From Coptodactyla brooksi (taxonomy: Eukaryota > Arthropoda > Insecta > Coleoptera > Scarabaeidae): a DNA stretch of 21,986 nucleotides. Positions within the stretch are counted from its first letter, which is position 1. Every line of letters begins with the position of its first letter. Shown here piece by piece: positions 1-9,000 of this stretch. The notes under the pieces were generated by a model. That model was not told the DNA's origin, searched no databases, and saw only the letters and a program-made list of their open reading frames with translations. Location of the stretch: contig JAWQRM010000502.1 in assembly GCA_033557675.1 (NCBI GenBank), forward strand, positions 1 to 21,986. The letters run 5' to 3'. The translations under genes were made by a program, and so were the position numbers.

Positions 1-486
1 GGTTTATGGGCTGGTGAAATAATCGGTCCATATTTCTTCAAAACAGAGGCCGGCCGGAATGTTACTGTGAATGGTGACCGTTATCGCGGCATGATAACAG
101 ATTATTTGATGCCAGAAATTGAAGCCCGTGGTCTCGACAAAATTTGGTTCCAACAAGATGGCGCCACTTCCCATACAGCCCGTGAAACCATGGCTTTACT
201 GCGAGAGCAATTCGGCGAACAGATCATTTCACGCTTTGGACCAATGAATTGGCCGGCTAGATCATGTGACATCACACCTCTTGACTTTTTCCTTTGGGGC
301 TGTGTAAAGTCCAAAGTCTACATGGATAAGCCAGCTACAATTGAGGCATTGGAGGCCAATATTACTTGAGTTATTGGCCAAATACCACTCGAAATACTTA
401 CACGCGTCATTGAAAATTGGAACTTCAGAATGGACGTTGTTAACCGTAGTCGCGAACATTTGAAAGAAATTATCTTTAAGAAATAA
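1..486 (+). pseudogene. DD41D mariner-like transposase, C-terminal part with one internal stop
   Basis: The frame is open from base 1 to a TGA at 367-369, then continues in the same frame to a natural-looking TAA at 484-486. The protein has the catalytic block QQDGATSHTA and then RSCDITPLDFFLWG. There are 41 residues between the first Asp and the Asp of PLD, which defines the DD41D (rosa/Visitor-like) group of cut-and-paste transposases rather than classical DD34D mariner. The block before the first Asp, WAGEIIGPYFF, is also typical of this group. The single stop means this copy is inactive, but decay is light. The N-terminal DNA-binding part is outside the window. Confidence 0.85.
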
Positions 487-589
487 TTGTAAAGAATGGT
501 TCTTTTATATGATAATAAAGATTATAGAATAAAATTGTTTTTATTCATTTTTTTATTTAAAAAAGGTACCTCTAAATGAATCACCTTTA
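1..589 (+). mobile_element. DD41D mariner-like element, 3' half
   Basis: This is the right-hand part of a Tc1/mariner-superfamily element cut by the window start. It holds the transposase C-terminus followed by about 100 bp of AT-rich 3' sequence. It ends in a probable terminal inverted repeat at 566-589 (GGTACCTCTAAATGAATCACC is its inner part), next to a TA at 590-591. The left end lies outside, so the repeat cannot be confirmed against its partner. A shorter relic of the same family lies in reverse orientation at 8575-8960. Confidence 0.8.
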
Positions 590-1060
590 TAACAACACTT
601 TTTCCAAGAACGCCAAATTCAACGGTGGGTTGCCCGGGGGAATGCTTGGGGTCTGGCAGGTCTAACAACAGGACGAAATATGAACAGACGAAAACCCACT
701 CAAACGTGAAGAAACGATGACAGACGAAAATCCAGTAATGAGTGCGGATAATATTCGAAGAAATTTAGACTTCAATATTGGACGATATACGGCACACAGT
801 AGCAGAATACCCAGGAGAAAGATTGAATTAAGATTCTAAGATATGCGAGAGAGATTATTGTGCCAAAAGAACCTGAACCGAAATTGGAACACAGGTTTTT
901 TCGTACGAAAAAAGAACATTCAACAGCACCCGTCACGATCCCCGACATGTGATTACAACTAGATGTAGCAAAAGGGTCACATGTTTTCCAGATCCAGGCG
1001 TATAGGGCTGGATAAGTCATGCGAGACCTGGCAAATTAATTCAACTATCGTCACTTCACC

Positions 1061-1271
1061 TTAACCCTGCTGTGCACTAAGGGTCAATATGACCCGAAAC
1101 GGATTTTCAGGTTCTATAACTTTGTCATCTTTCACTATTTGTTTCCAAGATTTTGTGATTCTGTTCGCTGGTGCGTAAAGTATAATATTGCCAAATAGTT
1201 TTTACAAGAAATTATTATTGAATTTTTTAAACAAGATTGTTACGTATATAACCCTTGGGTCATTATGACCC
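1061..1271. repeat. piggyBac left terminus with subterminal palindromes
   Basis: TTAA and the terminal CCCTGCTGT are followed by GGGTCAATATGACCC (1081-1095) and GGGTCATTATGACCC (1257-1271). The second is a near-perfect palindrome. A third copy, GGGTCACTATGGCCC, lies at 3509-3523 near the right end. Repeated subterminal motifs of this kind are candidate transposase-binding sites. Confidence 0.7.
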
Positions 1272-1503
1272 AAAACTATTTAGATTTGTTGGCTTTCTGT
1301 AATTTTATTTTTAACCTTATTTACATGAATACTGTAAGTGTTATAACTATATAGCAGCCAACAAGATTATGCATTCATACTGGTCGAATATGTAAGTCTG
1401 TGCATGTCTATGCGTGCATACTAATACATCATATAAATAGGGAACTCGGACAGCGCACTTCAGTTTCTTTATATACATTGTTGAATAAGCATCATCATAA
1501 ATA

Positions 1504-2623
1504 ATGGCGAGGCGATTTCTATCTGATGAAGAAATAGCAGATATGGGTGCAAATGCATCCGACGATGAAGATACTTCCGACGTTGAAAATCATACCAGCG
1601 ATGATACCGACTATGAGAAATCAGAAACAGACTGTGATTCTTCAGACAATAACGTAGTGCAAACAAATACTGTGGTTCCTGTGCAGTTAGTACAGTCAAA
1701 AGACAAAGTTATATATTGTATGTTAGATCTTTTCTCCCAAAGTGGACGAGCATCTAGTTAATATATAATAAAAATTACTCTTGATCCAACTAGGTATGCC
1801 ATATCATACGGTATAAACCTGGTTTTCGTGTAACGATGCCGTTGAAAAACTTTTTATTAAATATCACGCGTGTTATGTCTGATGATAAGGTCGATCGTCA
1901 GCAAAGGAGAGTAAGTGACAAATTAGCCTCTATAAAAGAATTTTGGGAGAAGTGGATAGAAATTATGCTTAAATTGTACAATGTAGATGATAATGTTACT
2001 GTTGACGAACAATGTATTGACTTTAGAGGACGCTGTCCTTTACACAGCGTCCTCCTAACAGCATATTCCCAGCAAGTCAGCAAAATACGGCATCAAAATA
2101 TGGACTCTTTGTGAGTGGTACTTCCTACGCCATGAAAGCTCAAGTGTATACAGGAAAATGCCTTGGTGAAGCACCAGAAAAAATCAATGGATGTTGGTTT
2201 AGACCTAACACATGAACTTGGGGGGCAAAATGTTACATGTGATAATTTTTTCACGTCAAAAAAATTAGGTGAAATGCTCCTCAAAAGAAAACTTACAATG
2301 TTAGGAACGGTTAGAAAAAATAAATCCGAACTTCCCGTGATTACAATAAGTAAAAAAGTACACAGTTCTACTTTTTATTTTACCAAGGATACCACAATTG
2401 TGTCATATGTGCCTAACCAATAAAAACGTTATTCTCATCAGCACAATGCACTGATTATACTAGATTATAACTCTACCAACGGGGCGGTTGATATGTTAGA
2501 TCAAAGTATTGCAGCATATATCCATCAAAATGTGACAATAAAACAAGTATAACATGTTGTAAGTGTAATAAATATGTGTGTAAAGTTCACGTGGTGTATT
2601 ATTGTCATCAGTGTAAAGATTAG
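1504..2623 (+). pseudogene. piggyBac transposase, deleted and frameshifted
   Basis: The start is ATG at 1504, with the usual acidic N-terminus (LSDEEIADM, SDDEDTSDVEN). The middle resumes at 1836 with MSDDKVDRQQRR, DKLASIKEFWEKW and VTVDEQCIDFRGRCP. It continues through PSKSAKYGIKIWTLC, where the first catalytic Asp is replaced by Glu (GAG, 2113-2115). The second Asp is intact in TCDNFFTS (2241-2243), and so is the third in GAVDMLDQ (2490-2492). The C-terminal cysteine-rich domain is at 2531-2623 (CCKCNKYVCKVH, YYCHQCKD, then stop). About 130 residues are missing before 1836, and the segment between the third Asp and the cysteine domain is shortened. Normal proteins are near 590 aa, so this copy cannot work. 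Confidence 0.85.
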
Positions 2624-2639
2624 GCAATAATTGGACACA

Positions 2640-3314
2640 TCAGAATCGTACCCCACGATTTAACGGGGAAAAATCTGTTGGATCGCATTTCCATTTGCGA
2701 CTCGCTCTATAAACGCAACGAGGAGACACCATTCTTGAAGCAAGTACGATAAGTACTTGCTTCAAGTATAATAATATTGACCGAAAGACATTTTGCGGAA
2801 AGCGGAATGAACCACCTTTAACCACCCCAAAAGCCGGTCTTCATCGAAAAAAGGTCATGCTGTGTCTGGTGGGATTGGAAAGGGATCCTGTATTATGAGC
2901 TTTTATCAAACAACGAAACAACAAATTCAGAGAAGTATTGTTCCCAATTAGACGAATTAAAGGCAGCAATTGCACAACAACGTCTAGAAATAGCTAATCG
3001 AAAGGGGATCGTGTTTCATTAGGACAATGCGCGGCCGCATGTGTCTATGATTACTCGACAAAACTTATTGGAGCTCGGTTGGGATGTTCTACCCCATCCA
3101 CCATACTCACCAGACCTCGCGCCCTCTGATGTCCACCTGTTTAGATCATTACAAAATTTCTTTAATGGGAAAAATTTAAACTCTGGTCGAGATAAAAAAT
3201 CACGTAGAAAAGTTTTTCGCTGAGAAATCTGAGAAATTTTGGAAGGATGGAATTTTCAAGTTGCCGAAAAGATGGAAAAAGGTTATAGAACAGAATGGCA
3301 CCTACATAATTTAA
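2640..3314 (+). pseudogene. mariner (DD34D) transposase fragment
   Basis: From the 5' side the frame gives VPHDLTGKNLLDRISICDSL and then the KRNEETPFLK region. It continues, frameshifted, through PKAGLHRKKVMLC, WWDWKGILYYELL and CSQLDELKAAIAQQR. The second catalytic Asp is in DNARPHVSM; a TAG replaces the Gln codon directly before it. The third is in HPPYSPDLAPSD, with 34 residues between the two Asp. The C-terminus is KFWKDGIFKLPKRWKKVIEQ and then GTYII with stop TAA at 3312-3314. A 2-bp loss near 2862 and a rearranged segment at 2734-2766 break the frame. This belongs to classical insect mariner. Confidence 0.88.
2734..2766. repeat. perfect 14-bp inverted repeat inside the mariner coding region
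   Basis: CTTGAAGCAAGTAC (2734-2747) is followed by a 5-base loop and its exact reverse complement (2753-2766). The surrounding sequence is mariner transposase, where relatives show no palindrome. It is therefore probably a local copy-and-invert mutation rather than an ancestral feature. Confidence 0.8.
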
Positions 3315-3959
3315 TAAATGTATACTAAAATTTGAATCTTCTGCGTTTCAATTTTCCTTCAAAATCGGCACGAACTTTCCGAACAACCCAATACCTTTGT
3401 TCGTAATAAGATTGCTTTTCATCGTTGTTTGCTTTTATGTACTGTAGTAAAATCACAATATATTAATTTCAAGCTATTCTTGACAATCCTCCTGTACCTG
3501 CATACATCGGGTCACTATGGCCCAAAGGACTACAAGTGTATAGTAAAACTAAAGAGAACAGCAGGGTTAATGCAGAGCGATACGTAGAGGTGTTAGACCA
3601 AATTATGTTGCCATCGATGATAGTTATGTACCCAGAAGACGAGGTGGAAAGAATGATATTTATTCAAGATAAATGTTCAATCCACCGGGCAGCACGCGTA
3701 CGCCTTGGTTCAATGACCACAAAGACGTCGAACTGGTGGATTGGCCTTCTCGATTACCATCTGAAACCCATAGAAAATATATGGGGACAAATGGTATGAA
3801 CGTGGAAACAACAGTTAGAGGGGAAACATAAAAATAATTTATTTATTCGCGTCCAAATCCGGTAAATTCAAGGAGATCGCGGTCGGCAGATTGCAGCGAA
3901 AATCAAGGCGGCTATACAAAATATTAGATGTAAAGGTTTTATATTAGTAAGTCGCTGTT

Positions 3960-6040
3960 AAAACTAAAAAACCACTTTGTTTTTTTTAACGGTGTGCTGT
4001 TAACCACCTCGTTTTTCAATTATTTAAATTATTAAAATATTACCAAAACAAACATAGTACCAAATACCTTCCGCTCAAAAAGTAATATGTGGCCGATTTT
4101 ATTTATTCACAGCCTACAGTGAGTTTTTATACCCGATTGGCTTTTTATTTCATATAAGACGTTCCCGCTTCTGTAAAATAAATATACAACCTCGCACTTT
4201 GCATCGTGCTTTTCGGGATTTTATTTACCTTACCAACTGTATCGTATAAATTAAGGCGTTTATGAAATATTTCCATAAAGTAATATTTTCTATACGGCAA
4301 TGCAGCTGGCTCCCCGTGATTCGTTTGTTATGGTAAGATAATTCAAGAAGGGTTTCGCAAACGATTACGGCGTTTGTGTAAACGGCAGGTAAGTGATTGG
4401 TAATCCAACGCGTCTCTTCCCAAGCATTGTTAATCTCGAAGAAAGCAGATTTCTATTTATATCCCATTAGTGAGTCATCGCATTTCCGTTTAATTTTATT
4501 CGGGAATAACGTTTCAATAATAATGCGCAAGTGTGGAGCACGTAATTTTAAAAGACTTGTTAATTAAGTTATCTCTCTAGCGGTGTTACTTTCAAATCAA
4601 ATTACGTAATATAGGTGCTAAATCGATGTCTCGGCAACTGCAGTTATCTTTTTAAACCCGCTTAAATCGGGCGCATTTTAGTGTCATTTCCAAATTGACA
4701 ATTTTGTAATTTGATCCCAAGTTTAGATATATGGCTCGTGGTAGACCCTTGGACTTTGTCCTCTCGTCATAACGCCCAGTAAATTAAGAATTTCCTACTA
4801 GACTTTGAATCTCATTTACCAATAAAATGAATATATGCGAGGTTGTTATGAACGTTTGTTGGGAAAAATCAAACATAATTTGACATACACAAAATTATCG
4901 AACAGTTACAGAGTCTCAGTGAAAAGGTGATCTAAATAGGTTAACTGCTTTCGAAAGATGCACCGACAACTCTACGAATAACCGTTAAGGTTAACTGTAC
5001 ACGGTGGTATGCAGAAATGCAAGTGCATTTCTGCACTAAAGCGTAAAATAAAAGCAGTTGGTTACTTTGCAAAACTTTTCACCTTGAAAAAAGCCTAATT
5101 TTCTTGCCATGTGCAAGTGACGATTAGGTCAAGTCTACAAGTTTAAGCTGTAAATACACACTACGGAAACAAACGCCCACACGATTAGTTTCTAATTTTA
5201 AAATTGCCGTAAACGAAAACATCAAAAAGTTGTCTAACCTAACCTTCAATCGAAACGTCAGTGTCACAAAAGAATTTAAACAAATTACCGCGTAAAAATA
5301 CTGTAGCGCTTTGAAATTTTAAAAAGAGCCAAGGTTGCAACGCATTTGCAACTACTGTCCTAGAATAGCATCGGTGTGCACTAGTTAAATGGTGTTTCAA
5401 TTCTGAGACTTACCGATACAAAAGCCGGCTTTTATCTCTGATCTGCTCTGTTATCACCGTATGCTCCTGATAAAATTATGTCTGATCGGCGCACATACAC
5501 AAACGGCGCGTATACGTTCAAAGTCAACAGGCAAAGGGCATTCACGACGATAAAATTACTATGTTTCTGACGCACCGCCCGTCCACCAATAACAGCTTTC
5601 CATGAATGGGAGGGATAGTGGCGTGATTCTACGTCACCGAATCATATTGTAGGATCAATATTTTTCGTTTCTCCCGGAATTTCCCATGGGCAGATGTATT
5701 TTTAATATTTTTTAAAGTTTTATTACCACCTATTTCACTCTTTCCACGTCTATATGTGAAAGAAGGTGTGCCGTTGGGGCAAAATTAATTTTTTTTTTGT
5801 AATTAGTATTAAATGGTAGCACACGGTATATTATTGCAGATACCTCTCTTACCCACAATGATCTATTAAACAATAATACCTTCAAAACAACATAAAACTT
5901 GACAAAACTTTTAATGAACTGCTTAAATAACGGAAATTGTTTTATTATTTACTTCTCTTCGATTAATACGCCATCTATCAAAGTATGCCTACAATAACAT
6001 TTGCGTTTGCCGAAGCTAACTTCATTATTGTTTACATATT
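3960..6040. other. about 2.1 kb without a recognisable gene
   Basis: I see no supported coding region or mobile element here. CpG dinucleotides become more frequent near 5470-5650, with a CCAAT motif at about 5585 and TACGTCACC near 5630, suggesting upstream regulatory DNA for the gene at 6100. There is a perfect 11-bp-arm hairpin at 5011-5034 and a poly-T run at about 5790-5799. Confidence 0.5.
5011..5034. repeat. perfect short inverted repeat
   Basis: GCAGAAATGCA, two bases (AG), then TGCATTTCTGC. The arms match perfectly over 11 bp. No associated gene or element is visible. Confidence 0.7.
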
Positions 6041-6054
6041 TGACGTCCACGTGG
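6041..6054 (+). promoter_or_regulatory. composite CRE-like and E-box site upstream of the zinc-ribbon gene
   Basis: TGACGTCCACGTGG puts a CRE/ATF-type TGACGTC directly against an E-box CACGTG (6048-6053). It sits 46 bp before the start codon at 6100. CACGTG near the start site is the known Myc/Max-type element of many animal ribosome-biogenesis genes, which would suit an RNase MRP-related protein. Binding is inferred from the motif only. Confidence 0.5.
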
Positions 6055-6099
6055 CGTATGGGTTATGTCATAGAAGACAACTGTATCAACTATTAAGAA

Positions 6100-9000
6100 A
6101 TGGAAGAGGAAATTGCTATAAGTACAGTGAAATATTTGTATGCTATTGATGAATTCCTCAAGAGGGGTACTGGAACGCAAAATCAAGTACGCCAAAATAT
6201 ATTGTAAGTAGTCAAACCTAATTGTTTGGTTGTAAATATTGTTTGAGATGATACTCTTCTGGTTTATTATTTTATTTTTTTTTATTTAACTTGACCAGTT
6301 TCGACTTTTTAGGGCCATATTGGCTTTATAGGGCCGATTGTCTGGGTTTATAGGAAGCTGGTGGGGAACTGATAATTGAAAAGCATGTATAACTGAAATA
6401 AATGTACATATATTTATTTCAATTTATTGTAACTTTTCTTTTTATCGAAACAAGAAAATAAATTGACCTCCGAGCAGCATTCGAAGCTGGGACCTTTTGC
6501 TTTCATAATAGGTGGGTCTTTATACGAGAGTCTCTCAGAGAGACCTCTTGCTCCAAGATCAATTATTTCACTTATTTCATGTTTAGGCAAAATGTTCACG
6601 GAAAAATACTAAATTCATTTGATTAATATCTATGTATATACGTACCTATGTACCTGCGATCGATTCGTTTAGCAAAATCAATAGTGGGGTAGAGTTGTTC
6701 CGGTTTTTCAAACGGAAAAAACCAGAGGATGATTTTCTGATGAGTAGGAGAGACCCTCACATAACTCAGCAGTTAAAGCACTTGTCATAAAAGCAGAAGG
6801 TCACAGTTTTGAAACTTGCTCAGCGCTTAGGTCATTTTATTCTTGTTTCATTAAAAATTAATATATTACTTCATATCTATGTGAACTCTTCATGGGAAAA
6901 CTGCAAATTCATATGTATTTATTGTATTTAAACAATATTAATTGAATGACAACTTATCATATGACCACCTAACTGGTTTTATAATATGTAGGTTGCAAAA
7001 GATCATAAAACCCAGTTTGTTATGGGTTTTATGATTTTTTACAACCTATAGCTTTACCAGTGTGTCATTAAGTAGCTAATGGAAACCCCATAGCAGGTAA
7101 GCACAGGGCAGAACTTAGTAAAGGAAACATTTAGACATAAATTTTTATAATCTATTGCTTGAAAAACATTACTATTATATTACTATTATATTTATTTATT
7201 ATTATACTATTATATTATTACTTTTATATTCCACCTTACTATATAACACAGGTAAAGAGTTTTTAGGCACTTTTTATAATCTATTACTTACAAACAAGCA
7301 TATAATGCAGGTAAAGATGTTTAAAATTTAATTTGAAACAAGCCTTCATCACTTTCAAACATTGCTGATAAATAAATATTATTAATATGTTTCGTTCGTA
7401 GGAGTTTATACATGTTATACATGTAAATAATGAATCTGACACAGAAGGTAGTAATTTTGAGAGTGACGACGATTAGTTCGCAAACAGTGGTTTTTCTGTC
7501 ATTAGTTGGTTGCGTAATTTTGTTGACATTGTTCTTACTAATGTTTGTTATTTCTATAAACAATTCCCACTTCACATTAAGCAATACCTACGTAGAATGC
7601 GGCCCTGAATAGGGACTGCAAAAGGTTGTTTATGAGGGGTTTTTTATTACCAGTAGCTGAAGTAATAAAACCCATCACAAACTGGGAGAACTATGTATGT
7701 AATATGTACTCATATGTATGCAGTCAGTAATTTTTCTTTACTTTTAATTTTTTTGCTTTATTTAATGGCATAGTTTATACAAATTTAAACTGTCAACTAA
7801 GTCTCTTGATGGTTAATGTGCCATCTTCATTGCTACTCTCATTTTGAAACAAAGCTGTGGTGATGATCTAGTTTGATTTAGAGGAACCTTAATTAAATTG
7901 CTGTCACTAATTAGTTGATATCCCAACTTGGTACTGAAGCCATCTTACAGTACAACATTGTACTGAAGCCATCTTATAACTTCATCTTCGTTAATTTCGC
8001 CAAGCTTGTCAACATTATTCACTAATGGTCTTATATCACTCATAATGTCTTCTTCCCTATCATATGGCAAAATACTGTTTTCATTTTCTTCTAAAATCAT
8101 TATTGTGTAAAAAGCTTCTTTACTATGTCACTTTCACCTCATTCCCAGCATTTGACAATGTGAAAATAGTATCCTTAATCATATAAGATTTCAAGAAACA
8201 TCATATGTCTTCATTCAATAAATTTATCATGTCTTCTTGGATAAAGGTTTTTCATTGCTCCAATTAGAGATGGGTCACTACATGTGAAACCTTACTTTGA
8301 AACGATACATTTTTATAAAGTGCTGTAATTTTCCTTTACACCAAGATAATGCTTTACTTTAGAATGTCATAGAGAGTATTAGTCAAGACGGTCAGTGCTA
8401 GCGTACTGTCACCGTATTAGCTATGTATCGTTAGTGAGCCAAAGAGGAATGGAGAAATTTTCAACTCTGGATGAGATGGTCATATTCGAAGAACATCTTC
8501 AGAGGATTAAAATTAATAAAAAATCATAAAAACATCGGTCCAATTCTCTAGTTATATATTAGTTGTTAACAATTAACAGAGTAAACTATCAGACGACATT
8601 CGTTTGACGAAATTTTGAATGATATTTTCACATAAATGCGAAAATTCAATTTTGTGTGAAATGCCCGCATACAACTTTTCCTTTACATGACCCCAAAGAT
8701 ACAAGTTCAATGACGTTAGATTACATGATCACGCTGGCCAATTTTAGTTGCCAAAGTGAGAGATAACATGACCTGCAAACTCCGTTAATCTGTTGCCATA
8801 CCCCACATCATTCAGTTAGCCTATATCCGGCCTCGTTTTCAAAAAAGTACGGCACAATCCTCAACCTGCCCAAAATCTGCACCAAACAATTATTCGTGAT
8901 GGATGCAGTGTTTCCTCAAGTATCACATATGAAATTTCAGCATCACAAATAGGGCAGTTTTGTTTATTTAGCTAGCCGCTAAGCAATAATAATAATATTC

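Larger units (their letters stand above)
2636..3391 (+). mobile_element. 5'-truncated mariner inserted in the piggyBac element
   Basis: The element begins abruptly inside the transposase near 2636, just after the piggyBac stop codon. It ends at a mariner-type terminus (AACTTTCCGAACAACCCA, 3374-3391) beside a TA at 3392-3393. No matching left terminal repeat is present, so the 5' end was lost by truncation or deletion. The piggyBac right-end sequence resumes after 3393, which makes this the youngest layer of the nest. Confidence 0.8.
1065..3566 (+). mobile_element. piggyBac-like element with TTAA target duplication
   Basis: The left end is TTAA (1061-1064) then CCCTGCTGTG. The right end is ACAGCAGGG then TTAA (3567-3570). 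The terminal repeat match is CCCTGCTGT against its reverse complement, or 13 bp including the TTAA. A subterminal palindrome, GGGTCATTATGACCC or a close variant, occurs at 1081-1095, 1257-1271 and 3509-3523. The element is about 2.5 kb, of which about 755 bp is a later mariner insertion. Precise TTAA duplication is the hallmark of piggyBac transposition. Confidence 0.9.
611..3830 (+). pseudogene. Tc1-like (DD34E-type) transposase, interrupted and frameshifted
   Basis: The N-terminal piece shows a helix-turn-helix-like segment (QIQRWVARGNAWGLAGL at 614-664) and a second one near 760 (SADNIRRNLDF). Before the insertion there is GWISHARPGK, with a stop just ahead of it. After it come RYVEVLDQIMLPSM, then FIQDKCSIHRA with the second catalytic Asp, WFNDHKDVELVDWPSR in a shifted frame, and KPIENIWGQMV with the catalytic Glu in a third frame. 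This matches the DDE_3 domain of Tc1-family transposases. Several frameshifts and stops make it a pseudogene. It is the oldest layer of the nest. Confidence 0.7.
601..3960 (+). mobile_element. Tc1-like element split by a piggyBac insertion
   Basis: Two pieces of one Tc1-like transposase flank the piggyBac element: an N-terminal piece from about 611 to 1060 and a C-terminal piece from 3571 to about 3830. With the piggyBac and one TTAA copy removed, the frame reads straight through the site as KLIQLSSLHLNAERYVEVLD, a normal stretch of Tc1-type catalytic core. The outer ends are approximate because I could not identify a matching terminal repeat pair near 600 and 3960. Confidence 0.7.

Noticed and set aside
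6433..6560. Possible functional tRNA gene
   Set aside because: The head cannot form a full cloverleaf with an acceptor stem, and it shares a non-tRNA tail with the copy at 6745-6858, so a SINE is the better reading.
7321..7612. Overlapping open frames on both strands, one with a hydrophobic segment; also SDTEGSNFESDDD in another frame
   Set aside because: AT-rich intronic sequence. The acidic stretch recalls a piggyBac N-terminus, but nothing else of such a protein follows.
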